Assembly: GCF_030389965.1 (NCBI RefSeq)
Contig: NZ_CP128400.1
Location: forward strand, 1,984,001-2,048,000
Length of the DNA stretch: 64,000 bases
DNA from: Candidatus Chlorohelix allophototropha
Lineage (GTDB): Bacteria; Chloroflexota; Chloroflexia; Chloroheliales; Chloroheliaceae
Direction: 5' to 3'
Both the position numbers and the translations under genes were made by a program. Positions 15,410 to 23,063 of the stretch are shown piece after piece. The stretch's first letter is position 1. Each line of letters starts with the position of its first letter. The notes under the pieces are model-generated. The model did no database searches, was not told the origin of the DNA, and saw only the letters and a program-made list of their open reading frames with translations.

Positions 15410-16912
15410 ATGGAAAGAACAAATCTCGCGGCAAAGTCGCCAGAGCAGGCTATTCCTACCCACTCCGGCGACAATCTCGAATTTCAAGTCGAAACAGCCA
15501 ATGAAACCGCCCAGTCAGAGGTGAGCGAAGCTTTCTCCGGCAAGCTGACACCCACAAAGGTATTGTCCTTGCAGCGCACCATCGGCAATCGCGCCGTCAC
15601 CCGGATTATGCGGGAGAAAGCGGGCGTAATTCAGCGCGAACGCACCGTGCTGACAGGTTCGCAGGGCAATACGGTGCTGAAATTGCAGCAGAAGTTGAAC
15701 AAACTGGGGATGGCAACTCCGGCGCTGGCGGAAGACGGTATTTTTGGTCCCAAAACTCTGGCAGCGGTGCTGGCTTTCCAGAAAGCGCGGAAGCTGGTAG
15801 AAGATGGGATTGTGGGCAAAAAAACGTGGGCGGAGTTGAAAGGTGATGAGGGTAGCAAGGATGCTTCCGGTTCGGCGCAAAACGCGGCAGCAGCAGCGGC
15901 AGCTTCTTCTCCTGCCGATGCGGTATCGGGGACAGCGGCGGCAAGCGGCGCAACTAACCTTCCGAAAGAGTCTGCCCCTACCGTCAAGAGTGCGCCGCCC
16001 GAAGTGGGCGAATCTGCCCCGAAGGAAACGAAGCCGGAAAGTCCTGCCAGTAAGCCCACTTTCAAGCAGCAGTTCGAGAAGGAACTGGATTCGATTAAGC
16101 TGGATATGGCGGCGATTACCAAGCTGGTAAATGAGGCAAGCCCGGCAGAACGGCAAACGGTTTGGTCGGATGCCACTCTGATGACCAAAGCCTTTGACGA
16201 AATGACCAACGACGATTATCTGACGATTGTAACGAAGCTGCGTATGTTCCAAGTCGGCACTACCGCCGAGGATAACAAAACCCATACTTCTGCCACCGAT
16301 GCGGACAAGGATATTCGGGACAAACTGAGCGCGTATGTGGCGGGCGCAGTGAAGGCGGGTCGCCAAATCGAGGGAATGGTGGGCGTGGTCGGAGATTCCG
16401 ATTGGGATAGAGCGGGCGAAGCGCACTATGGGCATGATGTGTGGTTTAACGGACCACCCCCCAAAGACCCCAAGAAAGACCTGATTAACGGGTTCGTGGA
16501 TAGCAAAGACCGGGTGTGGATTCATAAAGATCGGGGCAACGCCGGGACTATGATTCACGAAGGTTTGCATAAATATGCTTCGGACAAGATACTGAACGAC
16601 TGGAATTTCGATATGAACGAGGGTATTACCGAGTATTTCACTCGCAAAATCGGCAAGTCCCTGCCCACTCCCATCGCTCGTGGTAATTATCAAGAGCAGC
16701 TTGATGTAATCGAGCCTTTATCCAATGTGGTAGGCGAAGCAGTGATGGCGGGTGCCTATTTCGATGGTAAACTGGATGAGATGAAAAAGAAATATCTCGA
16801 ATTCCGCAAGGGCAAGGGCGACGATGAGGCAGCGCAGGAACAGAGTTGGAAAGATTTCCTGAAGGATATGGACAAAGAACGTTATGCCGCTGCTTTGCGG
16901 CGCATTTCCTGA
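15410..16912 (+). CDS. Putative metallopeptidase with injection-system cargo motif and peptidoglycan-binding domain
   Basis: 500 residues from ATG 15410, which has AGGGGG 7 bases upstream; an upstream TTG frame to 15320 is not supported. Residues 50-67 read KVLSLQRTIGNRAVTRIM. LQRTIGNRAV is the short motif next to the eCIS core (DUF4157) domain in cargo proteins of extracellular contractile injection systems. Residues about 79-146 are a PG_binding_1 domain (LKLQQKLNKLG, DGIFGPKTLAAVLAFQK, DGIVGKKTWAELKG). An Ala/Pro-rich linker follows. The C-terminal domain has HEGLH at 383-387 and NEGITEYFTRKIG at 403-415, a zinc-metalloprotease arrangement with Glu404 as possible third ligand. No secretion signal is seen. 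It starts a two-gene unit. The toxin/effector role is inferred; no eCIS structural genes are in the window. Confidence 0.8.
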   Translation: MERTNLAAKSPEQAIPTHSGDNLEFQVETANETAQSEVSEAFSGKLTPTKVLSLQRTIGNRAVTRIMREKAGVIQRERTVLTGSQGNTVLKLQQKLNKLGMATPALAEDGIFGPKTLAAVLAFQKARKLVEDGIVGKKTWAELKGDEGSKDASGSAQNAAAAAAASSPADAVSGTAAASGATNLPKESAPTVKSAPPEVGESAPKETKPESPASKPTFKQQFEKELDSIKLDMAAITKLVNEASPAERQTVWSDATLMTKAFDEMTNDDYLTIVTKLRMFQVGTTAEDNKTHTSATDADKDIRDKLSAYVAGAVKAGRQIEGMVGVVGDSDWDRAGEAHYGHDVWFNGPPPKDPKKDLINGFVDSKDRVWIHKDRGNAGTMIHEGLHKYASDKILNDWNFDMNEGITEYFTRKIGKSLPTPIARGNYQEQLDVIEPLSNVVGEAVMAGAYFDGKLDEMKKKYLEFRKGKGDDEAAQEQSWKDFLKDMDKERYAAALRRIS

Positions 16913-16926
16913 GTGAGAGGTGAGCT

Positions 16927-17304
16927 ATGTCAGACCAATTTCCGGTGAAGCAAAAAGAACGTCTGCAAAGTTTGTTGAGCGAGAATAGAATCAAGACTAC
17001 TTTGCAGGAATCCGCGCCCGAAAGTGACCCCGCCAGCCTTGACGCAGTGGCGGGAGTGGGCTATCGTGCCTTCAAGCCGGACGCACAATTCAGCGTCTAT
17101 TTCTTCGAGGATTACAGCAAGATTGACGGAGCAGTGGCAAAGTTGCTGGAGATTATGCCGGAAGAGCAACCGGGCATGCGGGTGCTGTACGGTAGAAACG
17201 GTCCGTTGCTGTTTTTCGGGCATGCCCGCACCGATGGCGAGGATGGAATCGAGGCGCGTTTCCGCTTGGCAAAATTCATCTCCGCCTTTTCCGGCGATGA
17301 GTAG
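16927..17304 (+). CDS. Small partner protein of the putative metallopeptidase
   Basis: 125 residues starting 14 bp after the metallopeptidase stop, with GAGGTGAG in front of ATG 16927; the tight spacing indicates one transcript. The protein is a compact alpha/beta type: helix KQKERLQSLLSENRIK, GVGYRAFKPDAQFSVYFFED (about 44-63), helix KIDGAVAKLLEIMPEEQP, strands MRVLYGRNGPLLFFGHAR and helix FRLAKFISAFSGDE. No named family recognised. Candidate roles are inhibitor or immunity protein for the peptidase, or a loading chaperone. A palindromic repeat follows within 5 bp. Confidence 0.7.
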   Translation: MSDQFPVKQKERLQSLLSENRIKTTLQESAPESDPASLDAVAGVGYRAFKPDAQFSVYFFEDYSKIDGAVAKLLEIMPEEQPGMRVLYGRNGPLLFFGHARTDGEDGIEARFRLAKFISAFSGDE

Positions 17305-17306
17305 GA

Positions 17307-17420
17307 AGGGCGTATTTGAATACGCCGCAATTGGAGTTAAACCCGGGCGTGTCAAACCACGCCCCGACTGCCTATACCCCGAAAGGGTATGCCCCGAATG
17401 GGGTATGCCCGAACCCACCA
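17307..17420. repeat. Cluster of palindromic units
   Basis: GGGCGTATTTGAATACGCC (17309-17327) and GGGCGTGTCAAACCACGCCC (17345-17364) are two imperfect palindromes of the dispersed GGGCG-type. They are followed by a CCCCGAAAGGGTATGCCCCG and AATGGGGTATGCCCG doublet. Related units occur at 23044-23063, 25878-25897 and 30380-30515. They could form stem-loops in the 3' end of the preceding transcript and may act as REP-like stabilisers. Confidence 0.6.
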
Positions 17421-17529
17421 CCCCGTAAATCCCATGAGAACCACCGCATTTCGCAAGCGCAATCCTCTTATTTTGTAGCCTATAGGCATTTGCACTCCAG
17501 CAAGTAGGGATAATTCTGACTTGAAGCAT

Positions 17530-17580
17530 ACTAATTATTAGTATATACTAATATTAGTTATAAATATTGACTAATATGCT
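17530..17580. promoter_or_regulatory. Palindromic operator-like array upstream of the Nramp gene
   Basis: TATTAGTATATACTAATA (17536-17553) is a perfect 18-bp palindrome. It overlaps a second one, ACTAATATTAGT, and further ACTAATA-type half-sites flank it on both sides up to about 25 bp before the metal transporter start. Overlapping AT-rich palindromes at this position are what a DtxR/MntR-type or Fur-type metal repressor site would look like, but the sequence does not match a consensus that I can name. Confidence 0.55.
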
Positions 17581-17603
17581 TATTACTCCCTGCTGTGAGG
17601 ATT

Positions 17604-18926
17604 ATGGACTCGGAACGACGAAAACTTCTGCTACAACAACTTGAGCAACCGCGCGTCATTGAACAAGCTTTGCCGAGTAACCCGCCGCTTAGCCTGCCGC
17701 AGTTTCGATTGTGGGGCTGGCTGCTTAGCTTTGGACCGGGCTTGATGGTGATGCTGGCAGATACCGACGCGGGTAGTATGATTACGGCGGCGCAATCCGG
17801 CGCACAGTGGGGCTATGCTTTGGTTTTCCCACAACTGGCGCTTATTCCGGTGCTGTACGTGGTGCAGGAAATGACCATTCGGCTTGGGATTGTAACCGGA
17901 AAAGGGCATGGCGCGTTGATTAGCCAGCATTTTGGCAGAGGCTGGGCGCTTTTTTCGGTAATGACGCTTTTTGTGGCTTGCTTCGGCGCAATTGTCACCG
18001 AGTATGTGGGCTTGGCGGGGGTGGGGCAGCTTTTCGGTCTGCCGCCGTGGTTAACCGTCTCTTTCGCCGCTTTCCTGCTGATCGGGATAGTGCTGACGGG
18101 CAGTTACAAGCGGGTCGAGCGCATCGGGCTGGCGGTGGGGCTGTTTGAACTTTTGCTGATTCCGGCGGCGTTGCTTTCTCATCCAGATTGGGGGCAGGTA
18201 GCGGAAGGGGCGAGTAATATACCGCTGCTGCATGGCGATTTCCTGTTTTTGCTGGCGGCAAACGTGGGGGCGGTTATCATGCCCTGGATGATTTTCTACC
18301 AACAAGGGGCAGTGCTGGACAAGTGTTTGTGCAAAACTCAGCTTAAAGCCGCTAAGATTGATACTGCGCTCGGTGCGGTCATTACCCAACTGGTGATGGT
18401 AGCGGTGGTAGTGGCGGTGGCGGTAGGGGCGGGGCAGCTAAATAAAGCGGGGCAGAGCCTGAACAGTATGCAGGATATTGCTCACACGGTTGAGCCGGTG
18501 CTAGGGCATAGCGGGATGCTGCTGTTATTTGGAATGGGCATGGCGGGCGCGGCTTTTCTGGCGGCGTTGGTAGTTTCGCTGGCGGCAAGTTGGGGAATGG
18601 GCGAGGCGTTGCGCATCAAGCATAGCCTGAACCTTCCGGTGCGAAAAGCCAAGACCTTTTACGGTTTGTACATCCTATCGCATGTGGTGGGCGCGGCGCT
18701 GGTGCTGAGCGGCATCGGTCTGGTGAATCTGGCGGTGGACATCGAGGTGATGAACGCGATTTTGCTGCCGCTGGTGTTGGGCTTTCTGCTGATTTTGGAA
18801 CGGGTGGCGTTGCCTGAGCGTTATCGCATGAAGGGCACGTACAAATATTTCGCGTGGGTTTTGTGTGCGGTAGTAATTCTTTTCGGGGTTTACACCGGAG
18901 TAAACGCGCTAATCAGTTTGTTTTAA
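17604..18926 (+). CDS. Nramp-family divalent metal transporter with atypical TM1 motif
   Basis: 440 residues from ATG 17604 (GAGG close upstream; GTG 17595 is an alternative). There are about 11-12 hydrophobic helices with the LeuT-type Nramp pattern. TM1 reads GPGLMVMLADTDAGSM, where classical Nramp proteins have DPGN, and TM6 reads GAVIMPWMIFYQQ, where classical ones have the MPHN-like motif. The metal-site Met is kept, but the canonical Asp-Pro-Gly-Asn and His are altered. This atypical set is shared, as far as I recall, by a large clade of prokaryotic Nramp-related proteins. The substrate may be Mn2+, Fe2+ or Mg2+ and cannot be fixed. A palindromic operator-like region precedes it and a hairpin follows, so it is monocistronic. 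Confidence 0.88.
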   Translation: MDSERRKLLLQQLEQPRVIEQALPSNPPLSLPQFRLWGWLLSFGPGLMVMLADTDAGSMITAAQSGAQWGYALVFPQLALIPVLYVVQEMTIRLGIVTGKGHGALISQHFGRGWALFSVMTLFVACFGAIVTEYVGLAGVGQLFGLPPWLTVSFAAFLLIGIVLTGSYKRVERIGLAVGLFELLLIPAALLSHPDWGQVAEGASNIPLLHGDFLFLLAANVGAVIMPWMIFYQQGAVLDKCLCKTQLKAAKIDTALGAVITQLVMVAVVVAVAVGAGQLNKAGQSLNSMQDIAHTVEPVLGHSGMLLLFGMGMAGAAFLAALVVSLAASWGMGEALRIKHSLNLPVRKAKTFYGLYILSHVVGAALVLSGIGLVNLAVDIEVMNAILLPLVLGFLLILERVALPERYRMKGTYKYFAWVLCAVVILFGVYTGVNALISLF

Positions 18927-18950
18927 GCGCAAGTAAAAATAGTTTGGTAG

Positions 18951-18984
18951 AAGCGGTTGGCGAGGGTAGGCGAGCCGCTTTTTA
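18951..18984 (+). terminator. Hairpin terminator after the Nramp gene
   Basis: AAGCGG (18951-18956) pairs with CCGCTT (18975-18980) across a loop and is followed directly by TTTT. It is 25 bp downstream of the transporter stop. The stem is short, so termination may be weak. Confidence 0.55.
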
Positions 18985-19033
18985 GAATCCACAAAGGGAC
19001 GCTGGAGTGAGGGGAAAGGCTATTTGCTGCTGC

Positions 19034-20560
19034 TCATTGCGCCCCCCACAGTTTGATGGTGTTATCATTGCTGCCGGAGGCAATGGTCTTGCCATCCGGG
19101 CTGAATGCCACTGCTATGACATAACCAGAGTGCCCAGTGAGAGTGTTGAGCAATTTGCCGGAAACTGCATCCCACAGCTTGATGGTTTTATCCTCACTGG
19201 CGGAGGCAAGGGTTTTCCCATCAGGGCTGAATGCTACTCTCCAGACAACGCCGGAATGCTCGGTAAGGGTGTTGAGCAGTTTGCCGGAATTGGCATCCCA
19301 TAGCTTGATGGTTTTATCCCTGCTGCCGGAGGCAAGGGTTTTGCCGTCTGGACTGAAGGCTACCGAATTGACAGAGGAAGAATGCCCGGAAAAAGTGTTG
19401 AGCAGTTTGCCGGAAACTGCATCCCACAGCTTGATGGAATTATCCTCACTGGCGGAGGCGAGGGTTTTCCCATCAGGGTTGAATGCAACAGAACGGACCC
19501 AGGAAGAATGCCCGGAGAGGGTGTTGAGTAGCTTGCCGGAGTTGGCATCCCACAGCTTGATGGTGTTATCATCATCAGTTGAAGCGAGGGTTTTCCCGTC
19601 TGGGCTGAAGACTACCGAAAAGACAGCTTCAGAATGCCCGGAGAGGGTGTTGAGTAGCTTGCCGGAGTTGGCATCCCACAGTTTGATGGAATTATCACCG
19701 CTGCCATAACCATTACCGCTGGCAGAGGCTAGTATCTTTCCATCGGGACTGAAGGCTACCGAATTGACAGAGGAAGAATGCCCGGAGAGGGTGTTGAGCA
19801 ACTTGCCAGAATTGGCATCCCACAGTTTGATGGTTTTATCAGCACTAGCGGAAGCGAGGGTCTTTCCATCTGGGCTGAAAGCTACCGAAAAGACAGCGTT
19901 AGAATGCCCAGAGAGAGTGTTGAGCAGTTTATCGGAAGCAGCCGGAATAACGGTTGGCAAAGGGGTCTCAGGGCAAATCACAAGCGCCTCATACGAGAAG
20001 CAGCTATATGGTGCAGCCGCTGAGGTGGTTACTTTGCCAGTGCCAGTGACAACCGCTGAGGGAGATGCCGTAGTGGTGGCAGGTGCAACCGTAGTGGGCG
20101 GTGTTGTAACGATGGTAGGCGCAATTGTCGTAGCGGTGGTAGCGGCAACCGCTGTGGGAGATGTCGCAACGGTGCTAGGCGCGGCAGTGGTGGCACTTAC
20201 TCTGGCAGTGGTGGTGGCGGCAACCACTGTTGGTTGCGTCTTATCGGTTGGTCCGGCAGTTGCAGGCATTACCACAAACACCACTACCAACCCTAGCACA
20301 AGCGTTATCACAAGCCCTATTACCAAGGTGCCCCGGTTGCTCGAAGGGTTGCTATTGCCCATAACCTGTCGGGTGGGGGGTGTAGGTTGAACCGCTTGCA
20401 ACTGCGCTTCCAACCGCGCAATTTCCTGTTCCTTATCCTGACGCTCAATAATCATATGAGGCGGCGCATAGAGTTCTCCAAACTTAGCAATCCGCTCGTT
20501 GATGATGTCGAGGTGACGACGCTGATTATCAAGCTGCCTTTGGAGAGATTCGCGACTCAT
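19034..20560 (-). CDS. Membrane-anchored WD40 protein, seven repeats
   Basis: 508 residues from ATG 20560, homologous in position to the starts of the sister genes and preceded by AGGA. Residues 3-50 are the short helical domain (ESLQRQLDNQRRHLDIINER, then PPHMIIERQDKEQEIARLEA). A single TM helix (LVIGLVITLVLGLVVVFVVM) spans about 77-96, followed by an approximately 85-residue Thr/Ala/Val/Pro stalk. Seven WD40 repeats follow (GHS...SVAFSPDGKTLASAS...IKLWD), enough for one closed beta-propeller, which would lie outside the membrane if the N-terminus is inside. Repeats are so alike that recent internal duplication is likely. The promoter (TTGCCC-N17-TATAAT) is shared with three neighbouring WD40 genes. 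A sensor role is inferred. Confidence 0.88.
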   Translation of the reverse strand: MSRESLQRQLDNQRRHLDIINERIAKFGELYAPPHMIIERQDKEQEIARLEAQLQAVQPTPPTRQVMGNSNPSSNRGTLVIGLVITLVLGLVVVFVVMPATAGPTDKTQPTVVAATTTARVSATTAAPSTVATSPTAVAATTATTIAPTIVTTPPTTVAPATTTASPSAVVTGTGKVTTSAAAPYSCFSYEALVICPETPLPTVIPAASDKLLNTLSGHSNAVFSVAFSPDGKTLASASADKTIKLWDANSGKLLNTLSGHSSSVNSVAFSPDGKILASASGNGYGSGDNSIKLWDANSGKLLNTLSGHSEAVFSVVFSPDGKTLASTDDDNTIKLWDANSGKLLNTLSGHSSWVRSVAFNPDGKTLASASEDNSIKLWDAVSGKLLNTFSGHSSSVNSVAFSPDGKTLASGSRDKTIKLWDANSGKLLNTLTEHSGVVWRVAFSPDGKTLASASEDKTIKLWDAVSGKLLNTLTGHSGYVIAVAFSPDGKTIASGSNDNTIKLWGAQ

Positions 20561-20616
20561 GATGTTATCCTGACCCAACTGAAACAAGCAATAAACCGCC
20601 GCTAAACTTCGGGGAT

Positions 20617-20645
20617 ATTATAACGGGATGGGGTGTGAGGGGCAA
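20617..20645 (-). promoter_or_regulatory. Promoter of WD40 gene 1
   Basis: On the minus strand TTGCCC (20645-20640) and TATAAT (20622-20617) are 17 bases apart, about 57 bp ahead of the ATG. The same boxes, spacer (CTCACACCCCATCCCGT) and downstream leader recur upstream of the WD40 genes starting at 21970 and 24140, and in diverged form upstream of the gene starting at 25758. Confidence 0.78.
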
Positions 20646-20678
20646 GCAATCGAGGGCAATAACCCTCTCCCACCCTCT

Positions 20679-20746
20679 ATTGCACCCCCCACAGTTTGAT
20701 GGCGCTATCTCCACTGGCTGAAAGCTACCGATGTGACAGAGGAATA
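20679..20746 (-). pseudogene. Decayed last WD40 repeat of the following gene
   Basis: Immediately after the stop of the 20747-21970 gene, the minus strand still encodes YSSVTSVAFS in frame and then, after a deletion and frameshift, SGDSAIKLWGVQ with a stop at about 20679. This is the normal end of the sister proteins (TIKLWGVQ). A TAA codon and an internal deletion have therefore removed an eighth repeat. Confidence 0.7.
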
Positions 20747-21970
20747 TTACTTGGTAAGGGTGTTGAGTAGCTTGCCAGAAGCTACCTCCCACAGCTTGAT
20801 GGAGTTATCCATATTGCTACCGGCGGCAAGTATCTTACCGTCGGGACTGAAAGCTATCGAATTGACAGCGTAAGAATACCCCGTGAGGGTGTTGCGCAGA
20901 TTACCAGAATTGGTATCCCACAACTTGATGGACTTATCTATACTGCTACCGGCGGCGAGTATCTTACCATCGGGACTGAAGGCTATCGAATTGACAGCGT
21001 AAGAATACCCCGTGAGGGTGTTGCGCAGATTACCAGAATTGGTATCCCACAACTTGATGGACTTATCATTACTGGCAGAGGCAAGGGTTTTTCCATCCGG
21101 GCTGAAAGCTACCGAATTGACCGCATTAGAATGTCCAGTGATGGTGTTGAGTAATTTGCCGGAGTTAGCATCCCACAACTTGATAGTGTAATCCGCGCTG
21201 GCAGAAGCAAGGGTTTTTCCATCCGAACTGATAGCTACCGAATTGACAGCCTTATCATGCCCCGGAATGGTGATGAGCAGATTGCCGGAAGCTGCCTCCC
21301 GCAGCTTGAGAATTCCATCACTGCTGCCGGAGGCAAGGATTTTCCCGTCCGAACTGAAAGTAACCGAATTGACAGAGTTAGCCTGCCCCGTAAGGGTAAT
21401 GAGCAGATTGCCGGAATTGGTATCCCACAGCTTGACGGTCTTATCCCAACTACTAGAGGCAAGAGTTTTCCCGTCCGGGCTGAAGGCTACCGAATTGACC
21501 GCATTAGAATGTCCAGTGATGGTGTTGAGTAATTTGCCGGAAGCGGTATCCCACAACTTGATGACCGTATCACTGCCGCCAGAGGCAATGGTCTTACCGT
21601 CCGGGCTGAAGGCTACCGAATTAGCCGCGTAATAAACTACACCGACGGTCGAATTATTCACACCATCGAGAAATACCCAGAATGATAACGCTAGTATCAG
21701 CACAATCACCGCTAGTACCCCACACCCGCAGCCCCACCACTTACTGCGCGGCTTGTGCTTGCTCATAACTTGGGGCGTAGGCGGCGCAGGTTGCGTCAAC
21801 CCCAATTGCTTCTCCAACTGTGCAATCGCTTGCTCTGTATCCTGACGCTCCATAATTTTTTTAAGGGGCGCGAAAGGTTCGCCAAACTTAGCAATCTCCT
21901 CATTGAGGCTGGAGAGGCGTTGGCGTAGAATATCAAGCTGACTTTGGAGAGATTCGTGGTCGTTATTCAT
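20747..21970 (-). CDS. Membrane-anchored WD40 protein with truncated C-terminus
   Basis: 407 residues from ATG 21970, aligned with the sister starts; an ATG six codons earlier lacks a site. Residues 5-60 are the helical domain (ESLQSQLDILRQRLSSLNEE, then EQAIAQLEKQL). A CGCG-containing TM helix (VLAVIVLILALSFWVFL) follows near 90. Seven WD40 units can be counted. The third (GILKLREA) and fourth are diverged, and the sixth and seventh are nearly identical at the DNA level (126-bp units). The protein ends at LNTLTK with no closing strand, because the next repeat is broken by a stop and a deletion. It may still fold as a seven-bladed propeller starting from the incomplete first unit. Confidence 0.8.
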   Translation of the reverse strand: MNNDHESLQSQLDILRQRLSSLNEEIAKFGEPFAPLKKIMERQDTEQAIAQLEKQLGLTQPAPPTPQVMSKHKPRSKWWGCGCGVLAVIVLILALSFWVFLDGVNNSTVGVVYYAANSVAFSPDGKTIASGGSDTVIKLWDTASGKLLNTITGHSNAVNSVAFSPDGKTLASSSWDKTVKLWDTNSGNLLITLTGQANSVNSVTFSSDGKILASGSSDGILKLREAASGNLLITIPGHDKAVNSVAISSDGKTLASASADYTIKLWDANSGKLLNTITGHSNAVNSVAFSPDGKTLASASNDKSIKLWDTNSGNLRNTLTGYSYAVNSIAFSPDGKILAAGSSIDKSIKLWDTNSGNLRNTLTGYSYAVNSIAFSPDGKILAAGSNMDNSIKLWEVASGKLLNTLTK

Positions 21971-22027
21971 GCTGTTATTCTGCCCCATCTAAAACAAAAC
22001 GATAAATCGACGCTAAACTTCGGGGAT

Positions 22028-22056
22028 ATTATAGCGGGATGGGGTGTGAGGGGCAA
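22028..22056 (-). promoter_or_regulatory. Promoter of WD40 gene 2
   Basis: TTGCCC (22056-22051), a 17-base spacer and TATAAT (22033-22028) on the minus strand. The spacer is the same as at 20617-20645. The gene start is about 58 bp downstream. Confidence 0.76.
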
Positions 22057-22125
22057 GCAGTGGAGAGAGCGGCTGCCGGGAGCAGCCATGTATAGGGGAG
22101 AAGCTTCTAAATAGGGCAGGCGGGT

Positions 22126-22602
22126 TCAGAAGCCCGAAGCGATATTGACCAACCTGTCATCCTTTAGGCAGGTATAGCCGCGTTCCTCAAAGGCTTTTAC
22201 CACTTGCTGCTCACGCGCAGGACTAATTTCAAGAAAATCCCCATTGATGCTGGAAACCTGTATTACGCCGTAAGTCTTTTGAATATCTTTGGGAATCCAG
22301 TAGAGCATTAGCTGAGCGGGCCATTCGGGCCAATCGCCATCGGTGTAATCGAGAATATCATCGGAGTCAAAGGGTTCTTTCGCCGGGGGTTCTTCCTCTG
22401 CATTCTCTTCTAAAATTTCCACCACTTCTTGATAAGCTTCGGCAGGTGCGTTCTTTTTAAATTCGCCCCAAGTTCTGGAATTTTGGATAGCGCGCAGAGT
22501 GGCTACCAAATAATCGGCGGTGGATTTCGGCAATAGCACCAACATATCAGCTACCACACCGTACACCAGCGGCTCTTTTTGCGTATTAAATTCGATCATC
22601 AT
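22126..22602 (-). CDS. Hypothetical acidic cytosolic protein
   Basis: 158 residues, no signal or TM segment. The N-terminal part is helical (LPKSTADYLVATLRAIQNSR, then AYQEVVEILEENAEEEPPAK). An acidic hinge (EPFDSDDILDYTDGDWPEW) leads to an alpha/beta end (YGVIQVSSINGDFLEISPAR, VVKAFEERGYTCLKDDRLV). GAGGAG is placed well before the double ATG at 22602. It sits between two WD40 genes on the same strand but does not share their promoter sequence. I do not recognise the family. Confidence 0.72.
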   Translation of the reverse strand: MMIEFNTQKEPLVYGVVADMLVLLPKSTADYLVATLRAIQNSRTWGEFKKNAPAEAYQEVVEILEENAEEEPPAKEPFDSDDILDYTDGDWPEWPAQLMLYWIPKDIQKTYGVIQVSSINGDFLEISPAREQQVVKAFEERGYTCLKDDRLVNIASGF

Positions 22603-23063
22603 TCGCTCCTCTATTTAGGTTGAAGTGTAGATTTAAGATAGCGACAGATATTTTCATTTTAAAGCGTAATGTTGCTGCCGGATTTTTGTAAGTTTTGATT
22701 GGGGGTAATAGCCTTCTTTCAATGTATTTTTTGAATATCAATTTTGGGTCGAAATTCCTAACCTGAAATCTAAGTATCTGCTATAAGATTAAAACAGATT
22801 CTGGGTAATTTTAAACCAGTGCCTTAGTTTACCCTAGAAATATGGCTATTAATCATTAATGATAAGTGAAAACAACTTTGTTTGTCAAGGCAGTTTAAAA
22901 TATTTTAAGGTAGTTTGATTGTTGTTAGCCCGATAGAGTTAAAATAATTTAATAATCCTGTCTCTTTTAGAGGGTGTGGGCGCACGTTATCGCGATTTAT
23001 CGGCTGATAGAGCAGCCTCCCACAGAACCACCAACCGCACGCCGGGCGTGTCGAGCCGCGCCC
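22603..23063. other. Intergenic, AT-rich
   Basis: About 460 bp without a credible gene. It is AT-rich to about 22960; the right end carries the palindromic unit GGGCGTGTCGAGCCGCGCCC (23044-23063) next to the stop of the WD40 gene. The promoter of the acidic protein gene should be in the left 100 bp. Confidence 0.45.

Noticed and set aside
15515..16693. 392-codon minus-strand frame opposite the metallopeptidase gene
   Set aside because: Arg/His/Cys-rich antisense reading of a GC-rich gene; the plus-strand protein has clear domains.
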